DNA of 64,000 nucleotides from Limanda limanda (taxonomy: Eukaryota; Chordata; Actinopteri; Pleuronectiformes; Pleuronectidae). The DNA is taken from the NCBI RefSeq assembly GCF_963576545.1, contig NC_083648.1:25207042-25271041 (forward strand), given 5' to 3'. The notes beneath the pieces are model-generated. The model saw only the letters and a list, made by a program, of their open reading frames with translations. It did not search any database and was not told where the DNA came from. This document shows positions 41,191-54,700 of the stretch, one piece after another. The translations under genes were made by a program, and so were the position numbers. Each line of letters starts with the position of its first letter. Positions within the stretch are counted from its first letter, which is position 1.

Positions 41191-42179
41191 GTGTCAACTC
41201 AAAGTTTCACTTACATAGCAAAACCTCCAACTATCAAGCCAACCTATCCTCACTTTCATATGTGTTTATGATAACAATTTATTTATTGTTGTATGTCACA
41301 TTGGTTGTCATCTACATATGTTTATTCATTGTTATGTGTCATAGGCTACATTCGGTATAGGACCCAACATTTTCTTCAATCTTGTTGTCTTTTATTGCTG
41401 ACATTTGAAATAACTTTCAGGACCTTTTAAGCAAGGCTTGCTCTACAATTAAGCCAAGCCCCATGACAGAAAGAAATAATGTCAAGACTACAAACATTTT
41501 ATTTTAAATTAAATCTACTTTGATAAATGTTTCCTTTTAGTAATATTCAAACGTTTTATTTCTGTACTTTAGTTTAGTTTAATTACTCTTCTGTTCCTAT
41601 ATTTAGTTGCATTGTTAAGGTTTAACAGAGGCACTTCCAGGCCCTCGAGAAAGCACTTGAATCAGCAAAATTGTTTCCTACACATGCTGTTTAATGCTTT
41701 TCCTTCCTTGCATACTGAAGTTCTGATTTGTTTTGAAGGTTATGACAGGTTATAGTGGCAGATTTTACATACATTAGACAAATGTAACACGATAAAATGT
41801 TTGTCTGACGTGATCAATAAAACATACAGCTTTGTTTTATAATTTATAATTTGAATCAGAAGGTAACTCTTGACTCACAGTCATTGGTTGTAATTTATGT
41901 TGTACTAAACACCTGAGGTGAATAAACACCTCAAGTAGTTTGTGTTTTGAATGATGTAATTTACCCCTAGACCTTACTGCTCCATGTTTTTAAAAGTCAG
42001 ATTAAATAGAAACAAAAGCCTTCAAACATTTCTGAAAGGAAAAAAGTCAGCTAAATCACAAGATACCAAAAGCATGCTCATGGTGCTGAAATATAATCAA
42101 GTTATTATCTGAAAAGAGTACATAATCAATTTGTTCTAGTTGTAAGTGATCATAGTTTAGATCAGTCCTGTGTGGCTGT

Positions 42180-42320
42180 GTGGAACCTGATGTTGTTCTT
42201 CTTCACCTCCATCAGGGAGGTTGTCTTTTCACCCAGCTGTCCATTCGTCTGTTGATTGATTTTTATGTTCTAACTGAACAGAATTCTACAAAATGGATGT
42301 GGTGGAAGAGTCACTCATTC
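42180..42320. repeat. Dispersed fish repeat fragment
   Basis: CTCCATCAGGGAGGTTGTCT followed by TTCGTCTGTTGATTGATTTT resembles the head of a widespread teleost repeat, possibly the same family as 18590-19085. Confidence 0.35.
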
Positions 42321-43560
42321 TCACACAATTTTCCCAGAAATAATCTTGAAGGACCTACATAATATCTGTGAGTGAAATGTAGTGCAGCATGATTTAATTT
42401 AAGGTACCTTTAGGGCCTTGGAGGAGATAGTACATGCATTTATTTGATGTATTTTCTACATTGAACATATGAGGAGCCGTTCTCTGTAAAACGTACGAAA
42501 CAGGAACAAATAAACAATAAACTAGATTAGATTATCCCAATCTAATGGCCAATGCTGTTTCGGAGAGTCTCTATTCATTTGTGGTTATGTGTATTACTCA
42601 ATTTCCCAGAAAGTAAATCAATTGTGGCAATGCAAATGTCCTCAATCTCATATTCTGTTTTGGACGACAAAACTGCAGATCTCAAACCCCAAGTTCCAAC
42701 AGGCTGCATTATTTCACATTGCAACGAGGATGATGGGTAATAAGCTTAGTGCAGACCCACATTAAAGTCAGCAGTGTGAAAAGATTTATAGTGTGCTTGT
42801 GTTTAACATTTTTAAAACTTCACAAACATGTACACTTGTGGAATATGATGAACTTGTTTTCATCTTTTCTGTCCTCTAGTGGTGATAACAAAATAGACTT
42901 GAGCAGATAAAGGTTCAGGGACAAAGAGCTCTCACAACCACTGAATCTCTTTTTGTTAACGTGCAACTAAACCTGCACCATCATTTTAGTTTGTTTGTTT
43001 GTGTATTACATATTTGAATGTGGTTTCCTGAGGCTAATGTCTAGTTCAGTTGCTCAGTTGTTCAGTTGTTGTAGCTGTTCTAAAAAAAATTCTACATTGC
43101 TGCCACATCACAGTTTTGTATCAGTATATTACATAACATCCTCACCCCCACACAGCATTGCATGTTAATCAGTGAGACATCAAAAACAGCAGCTCATATC
43201 ATATTTGAAACACGAGGACTGTAATGCTGCAACGCCATTACACACAAAATCACAATGATGCTATGAGCATTCTGTACAGACCCACAAAACAGACACACAG
43301 TGAGACTGTGCAGGAGATTATCAAGTTGAGTTTCGACGTCCAAACCCCCACTAATCCTCTGAAAGGTTGGATAAGACGGTCGCAGATGACAGATGTGTCT
43401 GTGTGTGTGTGTGTGATTGTGTGTGTGTGTGAGAGAGAGAGGGAGAGAGAGAGAGAGAATTGTGTATGCTTGTATCCATCCTATATTAACGTGTGCCAGT
43501 GTGAGAGTGTGAGGCTGAACATGTGTCTGTGTCGCAAATGTCCCTAAAGCCGCGGTTTTC

Positions 43561-43785
43561 TGATTGGCTGCGGCCCACCCACACTCAAAATGTACCCCAG
43601 TGGCACTGAAATGTGTGCATGAGAGAGAGAGAGAGGAAGAGAGGAGGGAGGGGAGTGACAGGAAGGTTATAAAGGGGAAAGAGAGGAATAATAAAAGGGA
43701 TTGGAGACACACATTGATGTAGAAACACAGTTCATCATACTTAAATACCACTGTAACCAGTGGCAACCAGACGCAGCAGCAGCAG
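43561..43785 (+). promoter_or_regulatory. CCAAT/TATA promoter with a non-coding first exon
   Basis: An inverted CCAAT box (GATTGGCTG) at about 43561 and TATAAA at 43668-43673 precede a segment ending in CAGCAG|GTAAGG with the donor at 43786. A start near 43700 would make a short exon of about 85 bases with no usable ATG (its one ATG is followed by TAG). The next annotated plus-strand acceptor that can take it is at 53449, where the first ATG is 53578 in good context (gttaccATGG). The link to the AKAP2/MISP-like gene is inference. Confidence 0.5.
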
Positions 43786-44445
43786 GTAAGGCACATCTGT
43801 CCTTTATGTTTTCTTTGCTTGTTTTAAAAGTGTGAGACCTATGAAACATATTGATAAGACAGTGTTGTTGCCAAAGAATAAATGTTAACTTATTTTGAAA
43901 TGGGCAGGAAATTGTTCAATTTTGATTTTGTGGGTTGTCTGTAAGGTCAGCATTACAGTTATGATACCTATGTTGATGCCACCATGTTACAGCCTGGTGT
44001 GTATTTTATGTAACACTCAGTAATCCAGTCCAGGTATGTGATCTATTCATTGTGGAGTAGTCAGAGAGCTGGCATTTTATATTTATATAACTCTGAGGTG
44101 AACCCTCAGATAAAACTTGAGAAAGTTTCGACAGATGTTCAGCTAAAGTTTTTCCCTTAGTGCACACAATGCATGGCATTGCTTTGTCTTTACAACTGAC
44201 ACATTTATTTTAAATCTAGCAAAAGGATCACATCCATAGTCATGACATTATATAAGTAACATCAAATGTCCGAGTTTCTTGTGTTTGTCTGTGCAGAATC
44301 CAGAACAAGGTCCTGTCTAGAGCAACAATCACCATAAAAGATGGAGCTGTCTGTAGTAACAATAAACTAAGTAGACCTGGCAGCTTCCACTTTTATGGAT
44401 AATATCCCTGAGCATCTCACGCATGCAGCAATTTTGTTTGTGTGT

Positions 44446-44477
<32 letters not shown>

Positions 44478-47400
44478 TGTTGTGTCTGTGTGTGTGTTTG
44501 TGTGCGTGTGCGTGATCAGTGAGAGGAGAAGTAATTATTTTGATGGGAACTAGGTTGGATTCTCAAGACAATTGATTGAACTCGCCTAGTGTCACATCGC
44601 ACTGTAATGTCATACCATAATCTTTACATGAATTAATACAAGGCTCAAAAAACTGTGGTAGTCTATGATGGAATTTGCAGAACTCATTTGTATTTGTGTC
44701 ACTGTACAGTAATACCTGCAACACATGGGGCGGGGGTGCGATGGGGTGGGAGGATGTGCATTTCTGTCCCATGGCTTGATTGATCTTTGTGTGTGCAATA
44801 CAGGAAACTCTGGTGATGTTCACACAGAGTGACCAGAGGAGGAACATGTGTGTGCGTGCAGCTCAGTGGCTATGACCTTGTCTGTAGGCAAAGGAGAAAC
44901 ACATGTAATGATTTGTATTATTGGAAAAATCTACCACATAAATACAGTCTCAACATAGCCATTTTAAAGAGTAGGATTACACCAATACATAATCTAGTCC
45001 AGTCACACCCACTGGAGGAATGGACATCTCTCATTAGAAATGTCATCGCTTGGTGTTTTGATTGTGGTGGTGAAGAGCGCTATGTAACATGTCGTTGGTG
45101 ACTTTAAAAGTCACAGCATACTGTAGGATTCACACCTCTCACAACATGTAGTTACTATCTTTTCCATGAATAATTGGATCTTAGATATGCCAGAAAAACT
45201 GTTTGCACCACAGGTTCCATAAGTCCAATGTTATGCTTTCATATTGCTCATCTCATACAACCAATTATCTGGAGCTGGAGACTGCATTATATTCAACTCT
45301 TTGGCTGATTAAATGACTCAACCAGAACATAACTACCACATCTCACGATCATTTCAGCTCTGTTCATACTGAATTCTAAATCTTCTGTTTGTGCAGCTTG
45401 TTTGGTCAAGGAGAGTTTGTCTGAGTTTGAAAGCAAGGTGAGCCAGATAACGGGTTGTGGTAATATGTCTTACACTTGTGGAAAGTGCCATGCATCAATG
45501 TCATTAGCCTTTCCTGTTTCCACAGAGTTTCCAATTCATTACCTACAGCTCTCATAAAACACGTTATAGATCTCTTACTGAGTGTTTTGTGTCGTTGCTT
45601 CATTTGAGAGCTGTGTACAGTCTGTGTACAACAGGGAGAAAGGCAGAGCTCAGAATAACACCTGTCCCTCAGGTCACAATAATGAATCCCCATCGCCACC
45701 ATCCTGGCAGCTGCTGCTACAGACTGAATCAAATTATGTGGAAAACACTGGTCTGACCTGTAGCCAAATGTTTTTCCCACACACTCCAAGGACAACGGTT
45801 ACAATTTCCCACTTTCAGTGACAATGTGTAATCCGTAGCAATACTTTGAAATAAGAAACTAATCCATTCTTATCTAGGGGTTAAAAGCAGATTGTTGCTA
45901 GATTAAAGGCCGAGTCATTACATAAAGAGTCTAGCTCGGTGGCTGTTCAATAATGATTTTGTATCAGAAGGTCAAATGTGGGTTTTGCATCCCATAATGA
46001 CTCTCGGCCTCTCTATTCCTTTTCATCTGTATGTATCCCTTTCTCCGAGCTTTAATCTTCACTCACCCAGTCGTTCCTTTGTTATATGAGTGATACTGAC
46101 AAACTTACAGTACATACACACACACACACACACACACAATTTTAGAAACTACTTTTTACAAATTTGGAATCAAATTTTTTTTTAGGTTCACAAAAGTAGA
46201 CATGAATCATCCATTTCTTGTCAAGAGATCTTTTTTTTTCAAATTCTTATTCTTATTCTTGACAAAAACATTAAAACAAGTCCATATGATCTTCTTGATA
46301 GTCATGCTTGATTTTCAGTGCCAATTTCTTCATCAAACCATATCCTTTGACTAGAAGCAACATGGTCAGGTGGTGTAACTGGTTTGTGTCAGTTGGAATA
46401 AATCATATTTTTTATAAAAATCTGATAATATGCAGGAAAATTACTTTGGAATAAAATGTAATCATCTACTTCACAGTAATACCGTATTTTAAAATACTTT
46501 TTGCTCAAATTGTCAAAGATGTAGAAATGTAGAAACCAAAAAGTGTTGTCAGCATATGGCCCATATTGCAAGAATGCATAACATTTTTATTTCGAGATAA
46601 TACTAATAAAATATACTTTATATGTGATATTTTAAAATGAATCCATTCATTTTTTTAGTATACTCATAAACACTTAAGTGTGATAAATTATTTAGTGAAA
46701 ATGGTACAAATGTTATTTCAAGTTACATGAAGCCAACACAAATAGAAAATATACATTTTAACAAAGCTGATACACTCTCACTGACTCCTCAAGTCATCAT
46801 GAACCTTGCAAGGCCTACACCTGTGATTTCTGAGGTGGGCAGCCCACCCCCCAGCACCTGTCGGACCCAGGAGGTCCCTCAAAAGCAAAGCACTATAATG
46901 TATGTTTGCAATTGACAGAGAATGGTCTCCTTCATCACTCAAGTCCACTTCAGGACATTTTGGATGGAAGAAGACCTCAAACTTCACTTTTGTTGAAGTC
47001 GTGAAGTTGCACTCTAAACTGTCCTCTAACATTTGTCGCTCCATCCGTTGTGTTTGTGAGACTAAGCAGTGACTTTGTAACAGGCAACCATACTTTACCA
47101 TACCATACATACCATGATTTTATAATATATAGTAGCCCAGACTGGACAAACTAAACACCTTTTGAGTTTTTATGAAAACTGAAGGTTTCCACAGGTCATC
47201 TGTCATGTTGGGAGGGGGAGGGTGAGGTGAGGGGTATTCAGCTGCAACGTGAAGCTTCACCTGCAGATGTCACTAGATTCTACACACTGAACCTTTAACA
47301 TAGGAACATTACTTTTGGTTGTATTGCATTGTCATAGGCCTACGGTGCAATACAACAACAACTTCAAAGTGGATGGAACTGTGACAACACTGCAAGACAT

Positions 47401-47520
47401 GTGTGAATGTCACATCCCGGATAGACTACTTGTTAAGATAACTCTGTTTTACAGTATTATAGCCTGGAGGGCGGGAACGGCCGGATGCTGCATGCGCGTG
47501 GTGATAGATAGATAGATGGA
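43786..47520. other. Intron or intergenic sequence with no supported gene
   Basis: TG repeats occur at about 44450-44480 and a CA repeat at about 46119-46138. Several frames of 60-130 codons were inspected and none carries a recognisable family motif. AATCCAGAACAAGG after tgtgcag at 44297 could be an untranslated exon. Confidence 0.4.
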
Positions 47521-47524
47521 TTGA

Positions 47525-47556
47525 GGGAGAGAGAGAGAGAGAGAGATGGAGGGAGG

Positions 47557-47597
<41 letters not shown>

Positions 47598-47679
47598 GTA
47601 CAACAGTCTGCCAATATGGATTTTCCTCTTCTGCTCTAATTCACCGGAAAGATAAGAGGACAGCTCAATACATCACCCC

Positions 47680-47731
<52 letters not shown>
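47525..47731. repeat. (GA)n and (CT)n microsatellites upstream of a CpG-rich exon
   Basis: A GA tract at 47525-47595 and a TC tract at about 47685-47731 form an inverted pair around a 90-base spacer, directly before the CpG-rich first coding exon at 47808. Confidence 0.9.
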
Positions 47732-47733
<2 letters not shown>

Positions 47734-47759
47734 CCGGTCCTGTCACTCTCTACCTCTCT

Positions 47760-48060
47760 CCACCACGCACGCACACACGCACACACGCGCCGCAGCCGCC
47801 AGCCTGCATGCGACCCTCCTCGCGCCAGCGGGTGGCCGCCTGGCTGCTCGCGCTGCCGGTGGGGGGGCCAGGTGGAGAGGAGGACAGCGCGAGCCGCGGC
47901 CGCTTGGAGATGATCTCGTTCTGGCTGCTGTGCTGGAAGCTGTTGGTAGGTACACTCACCAGCGACCCGTGGCAACAGCGTCTTTAGAATAAACCCCAGT
48001 AATACCCCTCCTCGGCTGTTATTGGCGGACGCCGTGTCCGCGGAGCTTTGGCTCACCGCG
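47760..48060. promoter_or_regulatory. CpG-rich segment over the first coding exon of the AKAP2/MISP-like gene
   Basis: CG dinucleotides are dense (GCGCCGCAGCCGCC, GAGCCGCGGCCGC, TTGGCGGACGCCGTGTCCG) while flanking DNA is CG-poor. This suggests an unmethylated promoter. No TATA box was seen. Confidence 0.5.
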
Positions 48061-48743
48061 TGATACCGTGAAGCCCCGGTGTCTTGGCTTCTGTGTGCGC
48101 GCTGATCTGTCACGATTTTGGTTCGATGCCCGATTTTATGTAACACACCCTGGGCTCAAGTGTCCTCTGAAAGAACCGAATACTGTAGCATAACAGATTA
48201 TTATTAATATCAGGATGTCAGCAGAAGATAAGATACATTTATTTGTCCCAAACACATGCACAGACATGCACAGCACACTCATGCAAGGAGGGAAATTTCT
48301 ATTATTATCTATATTTCTAGCTCAGCTCCTCTTCTTTTTCATGTTTTTGCAGTTTAGGAAATTGAACCTCTGCTTTTAACCCATCTGGTGCAGGACACAC
48401 AGAGCAGTGGGCAGCCATGTACAGCGCCCGGGGAGCAGATGTTAGGGGAGTAAGGTGCCTTGCTCAGGGGCACTAGACAGGGTAGGGAGAATCCTTTTGG
48501 ATTTTTGGACAGATCAATCCAGGTTCGTCTTTTTGTTGTTTCTCCGTGGAGTCGAACCAGAGACGAACCAGAGACCTTTTCTGCCCATAGTCCAAGTTTC
48601 TGCCACTAGTCCACCACCGAATAGACATCATTTTACAGTGAATAGTTGACTGCTAACCGATGAAGCAGCATGCTGTCACTCATTCCCCACCCTCCATAAA
48701 ACACATGATGCCCGAAGTTGCTCTATACTTCTCTCTGACAGAC

Positions 48744-48775
<32 letters not shown>

Positions 48776-51700
48776 CTGATGGAATGATACTGATTATGCT
48801 GTCTCCAGATGTTGATGGAGGTGGGGGATGCAGACAGAAGTTTGAGACCAGAAGTGAATTCACTTTGAAGCCAATTTAGTGTTTTGAAGACACTGGTCTC
48901 ATGTGTTTTCAATGGGAATATGAGGAAGTTGACAGGGTTAGAAAGGTCCACCATATGCAGAGCAACAACACTCCAATTCTTCTCCACATGCTGTGACGTC
49001 TCTGAAGAATTGGAGATCAGATGAATTGAGAATTACATAATTCAAAGACCACAGATATGCACTGAAAACCTCACATGCATGTTGATGCTTCATGTTTTAC
49101 CATCAGCTGTATGGATGATTTTTTGATCAGGTCAAAATAAATACCATTCAGAGTTGAGTGGTACTGCCAAGCACACAAATGCTGTGTAGTTTGTTGTATG
49201 AGAGGACGATAATCATAAATTCGACTTCAATTTCAGGTTAGATGAGAGGCAGACAGATGTTGACTGTTAGGCGGGCTTGGTCTTCATTTGTTCCTAACTA
49301 TTATGGAATAATGACCAGATAAGCCCCTCATGTACTGGAATCAGATTTGTTTTTACTGCCACATGCTCCCAAAATCTCTAACCTGGCAGAATGACAAGAG
49401 AGAGATTATCAGGCAGTGTTAGATTAGGGCAGCAAAATGTCCTATGATGGACTTTTTGAGTGTAACCTGTAATTAAAAACATTATTAATAGCTCCACTCC
49501 ATTCTGCAGTGCTAGTCCCATCACTCTTGTTCCTGCTCTGTGCAGGTTGGCTCACTGCTATGGCTAATAAACATCAATGAATGAAACTAAGTTGTACGGA
49601 TATTACATGTAGGCTTTTTCCTGCTGTCATGAAAGAAGGTTAGTTACATTCAGCTGTTTCCTTCCACTTTGGCAAAATTTGGAGACCTAAATTATGGGCT
49701 TTTAGAGCCAGATTTTGCCCAGACTATTGCCGCAGCTTTAAAATCTGGAGAACACCCACAGGAATTGATTGTGCCTGGCAGATATGTGTTGTAACAGGCA
49801 GTGAGTCCGGACCGGGTCACACCAAAAACCAGATGTGCACTAGACACATTCGATTCCTGTCATGAATTGATCACCTCACACAGAGTTCAGTCTGATTAAA
49901 CTTTGATTTATGAAATCCCCAGTGTACAGTGTATGTGTGTGAGAGGGATACAAGCTGGAACTGACTCTCAATATCCATATTTACATAACTGCCCGATGAC
50001 ATAAGAAGCAGAGGAAGGGCACAAGAGGTCGATAGCAAATTGAATAATACTCATCTTGTGGCATGCTGTTGGCTCACACAGCCAGGCTAGCTCCTTTAGC
50101 TTATGCTTCCAAACCTGCACACACTATTTGTGTGTCCCTCCTGCTTGTTTGCAAATACAGAATAACCCTGATAACCCATGGTTTAGCTGTGTTTGTGCTT
50201 TCATGCTGACTCACTGCCTCTTAAAAAACTGCTACACTGTGCACAACTGTTTCAACATGACATTGTTACATGATTCAAGCTAGAGCAATGACACAAGATA
50301 TGTTGATGTTGTATTGACCAGCGTCAGGTAGTGACACATAACTTAGTACACCATCACAGTAATGTATTTTCTCATTAAGGAGTAGTCCTATTACAATAAC
50401 AAATTCTGGGTATTACAGTCAATAATCCCTGTAAAACTGTTACTTTAACATTATGCTTGAATTCAGTATTTTCAGACTGGAACTTTTCAACATGGCAAAT
50501 GTGAATCCTGGAATTTCCGAAGTTGTCTTACTCACCTGTTGTTTGTTTTTAGCCTGCTAACAGTAGTAGTAGTATATCTACATTAACATGTCACAGTTTT
50601 GTTGAGAGATAGAGGGGGTATTAACTACCATTTACCTGAAGGTAAAGAACAGTCTGATGTACGAATAACCTGTAAATCTGGAATAAGAACAGGTCAATTA
50701 ACCCAGTTCTCAAGTAAAATGCCAAACATTGTTCCTGACATATAAACCCCTTAATTGTTATTAATTATAACCACTTTGTGTCATTGTTGTAGTATCTCGG
50801 AAATTGCACGGCTTCCCCCCCCCCTCCTGTGGGGGTGAACACCCTGTCCCTACCCTTCCTCTGACTGTCTTGAACTTATTCCCATCATTGAATGGAGGGA
50901 AGGTTTCAGCATGAAGAGTGAAGGTTGGTTAGAGTAAGGGATAAACCAAACAAAGGCAGGTTTGGGGAAGGTCTTTTCCCATAATGAAAATAATGAAATA
51001 ACTGAGTGGATGGCTAGCATAGGAGACTGCATATGACACAGAATGGGGTAATTACAAACAGACTCCAATCAGTAAAAACAAAACAAGGAGTTCTGTCACA
51101 TGGAGGTGCTTGAGGTAGGACAACAAACCATAAGATACAAATGTAGCCACAGACTGGCATCCACACCAGACTCTAAACACCACTAACCTTCACCAGAATC
51201 ACCTCAAACAGTGAGGAGAGAGTCTACGCATAAGCACCACAAAACTGCAGCTTCAAGACAAACCCCAGGCTCTGCAAGAGGCCAACAGTACAACATATGG
51301 CAAAGAATCACAAAGATGGAGGGAGACAACAGCTCCTGTAACATAAGATACATCTGGAAAGATAGAGGAAAGCAAAGGTATGAGAAACCACTTACGATCA
51401 TTATCGTTATGTGAATATGAAATTACCTCTTTCAGGCTTTTGGTCTTATCTCAAAGTGAAGGTTTTAATTGGAACATCCTTAATGTTAAAGGGCCTATAT
51501 TGTTATGGATTATGATAATAAACGTGGTTAAGGTTGTGGATTGGCCCTTAAATAAAGAAACAATACTGTCTATCGGTTTCACGCAGGAAATGTTCAGCAG
51601 CAAAGATCGATAAATGTCCATAAGGGTACTTTTGGAAAGTGATGACGAGAGACCATAGCTGTGTTGGCTGCACCTCCAGAAGACTGGCGTCAAAGGCTGG

Positions 51701-54700
51701 TACAAAACAAGATGGTCTGGTCTATTGTGTCCCCCGCTTGTCTCAATCTTATCGTTGAATTGATTGCTACTTGTTTAGCTTGTCAACTTCATCACAGGCA
51801 TGCAATGCATCCTGGGAACGGTGAGCCTGAGAATGATCCAAGCTGGATCCTTTGTTGCTTGGGAATTGATGGACACATTTGTCAAGGGGATATGAGAGAG
51901 TATATTTGGACCACTGTGATGCAATCGCTGTTCAAATGTAGTCTCCGAAGGATGCAGCTGCTAAATTGGGACACAGTTTATGTTGTTGTCATAGAAGACA
52001 TTAAGGTGTGGCTCTTTTTTTGTCAGATTGTAGAACAGATATGGTGGATAATTCAAAACCTGCCTGACAATGTTGAAGAAGAATGCCCTTTGAGTGTTAC
52101 CATTACACTGTTGTGTTGGGCATGGATAATAATAAGGTGAACCTTTTCTACATAGTTTATGGATCTTTAGGATAGCACACACAAAATGTGTGTTAATGGT
52201 AACATTTTGTGTTTTTCTGTTGTGACCACCATACAGAATACATGTTGTGGTTTCTAAATAATAAGTGGAAAGAGATAAATTGCTACTTCTTCAAACACTG
52301 GCCTCAAGAAACAATGCTGTAACACTTGATTCTAATTTGTTTGTAGTTTACGAAACCACTCAGGCTCTGCATACAAATATGTTGCACTCAGTTTCCACAG
52401 AGAAGCTCTAATCCATGTGCATGAAGAAAGCTTCTAGCATGTTATAGGTGCTTTAAAGCTCAACCTTTTCATAAATGATCTAATTGTGTCCACAGAGGCT
52501 GAGGTACTGTATGTTCATTTTACTGTAGGTCTTGTGTTTGTCAGTGATCTACACTGAGACAGGTCAGTAAATTCAGGATAAATAAGGCAAGTCAATGATG
52601 TGAATGATATGTGATTAATCTGATCCTCCTCTAAACACTGTGACTTAACTGTAAGAAAACTGATTTAGCAGCTTGCCTGCCTCTGCATCTATACTTAGTG
52701 TTACCATAGCAACACCTCCCATCTGTCACCAGCACATGCCTGGAACGACAGACCATAATAATCTGCTGGCCCACTCACAGCCAACGCACTGCCACCATGG
52801 TAACAATATGAGGGTTTGATTCTAGCCCATCAAACATTTACAAGCCATATACTGTGCTTTAATCTGCTCTGCTGTGTGTGTATGGGGGTATGTACTGTAG
52901 TGTTATTGATGTGCCTGTGTGCCTTAACAGTTGAAGGTGTATTTATGTACAGGTGCCTGTGTTTCAGGACTGGATGAATGTAACTTAAGAATACACAACT
53001 AATCCAGTTCTATTCTGTAACTGTTGTTATTCTCTTGGTTTTCCTAAGATCTTCTCATTGTCATTGCTCGTTTAGTTTTTTTGCAATTTCTTGCATATCA
53101 TTTTAATTGTCTGTTATAAATTCTGTCTCTCACTATCCTTTTACCTCTGTTTTTGTCTCAACCGGCTGATAAGTAAAAACTCTGTTTTTTATGATTTGTA
53201 TTTGACAAAACCATTTCAACTCAAGATACCTTTTTGGAACTTATACAATGGATCATCATCAGCTGATTGAGTCTGCATTCTGTCTTGGAGTTTCAAGTGT
53301 TCAAACTGTCTTCTTGTTAGTTAATATTTCAGTAAAAACCATATACAGTTAATCCATTACATATTATCACTCAACAGTTATTTTTTTCCACCAAATATCT
53401 TTTAGTGATAATAATAATTGTCCATATTAATGAAATATATTTCCATAGAGAGCCACAGCTGGTTTAAGGAGGACAACAGCTGAGCTAACTGACGGTAACC
53501 CCGACGACGGTAGCTCTGGCAACAGTCACCCTGCGGACAATTCTTCCACTCCCACACAGCCAACCGATCCAGTTACCATGGAGATCAGCTCATCACCACC
53601 ACTAACAGACCTGCAAAGAGACAACCCATTTAGCTGCCACAGCCATGAAGTGGAGGAACTCCATTACCCAGAGTTCCATGGGTTGGAAGAAGCTGCAGAG
53701 GGAGAAAATGGAAAAAGAGATGTAGATGAGTGTGACTATCTTGTTTTCGAGATAGGAAAACACAGAGTAGTGGAAAGTGAGGAAGGACAAGACACTGAGA
53801 GACGGGCAGAAGAAGAAGAAAATGGAGGAAGAGGAGAAACTGAAGGAGAGGATGAAGGGAGAGGAGAGATAGAGGGAGAAGAAGGGAGAGGAGAAACGGA
53901 AGGGGAAGTTGAAGAGAGAAGAGAAATAAAGATAGAAGACGACGATAGAGGACAAATAGAGGGAGAAGATAGAAGTGAAGAAGAAACAGAGAACAAAGAT
54001 TGGGGGAGGAGAGAAATAGAGGGAGAAGATGAAGGGCGGGAAAAAATCAAGGGTGAAGATGGAGAAAGTGGAGAAACAGAGGAAGGGATGAAAGAAGATG
54101 CTCTGTCAGAGCTTCTCTTCATCTCCAGCAGTCCACTGTGTCCCTTATCATCTGAGCCCCTGAATGTCACCTTAGAGCAGCCAGCGGCAGCCATGTCGCA
54201 TGATGCCTGGGGTCACGACCTTGGCAACACAGATGACCTCAGCGAAGGTCACCTTAGCGACTGCCTCCAGGCCGAGTTGGCCGTGGTGTACTCTGACAGC
54301 GATGCAGGAGACGATCAGTGGGCAGCTTTCACAGCTGCTGAGGTCTCCAACCAGGAGCAAGCATGTGTCGGAGAGAGCAAGGAAGACAAGAAAGTAGAGG
54401 AAGATGAGCAGAGGCAAGAGGAAGAAAGGGAGGCCGAGGCAGAGAGTGAAAGAGAGGAGCAGAAGGAGGAGGGAGGAGAGGAGGAGAGGAGGGAAGGCCA
54501 GAATGATGAGGAGGAGGATGAAGAACTGATGAGGAGGAGAGATCTGTTCCTGTGGTCTCCTTCTGCCAGCTCCACAGTCAGCTCCACAGACCCTGACAGG
54601 AGGGTGAGCCATTTACATTTTTTTTAATCTTTGAGTCTGATTTGAGTGAAGCTTCCTTTTTTATAAATAACTACATTTTATTATTAGCCCAAACATTTTA

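Larger units (their letters stand above)
39875..43559. other. frrs1 3' flank and intergenic repeats
   Basis: No convincing last frrs1 exon was found. A weak candidate starts at 41881 after a CAG (residues SLVVIYVVLNT then TGA), with AATAAA about ten bases after the stop, but its upstream tract is poor in pyrimidines. The interval also holds a repeat bounded by 40208-41190 and a short repeat piece at 42180-42320. Confidence 0.35.

Noticed and set aside
41163..41360. Hydrophobic 65-codon frame as the missing frrs1 last exon
   Set aside because: It begins inside the end of a repeat, lacks a usable acceptor in phase, and does not resemble the expected C-terminal segment.
43194..43796. 200-codon minus-strand frame
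   Set aside because: It is driven by antisense CT/CA low-complexity sequence and overlaps a promoter-like region. No splice or family support.
46727..46915. 62-codon frame with a Pro/Thr-rich peptide
   Set aside because: It looks mildly coding-like but has no family match, no clear splice sites and no neighbours to support it.
51661..52140. 159-codon frame in intron 1 of the AKAP2/MISP-like gene
   Set aside because: It overlaps a dispersed repeat shared with the copy ending near 19370 and contains no domain.
53602..54612. Long minus-strand frames (117-152 codons)
   Set aside because: They are antisense shadows of the purine-rich Glu-coding exon of the AKAP2/MISP-like gene, made only of Ser/Phe/Pro/Leu.
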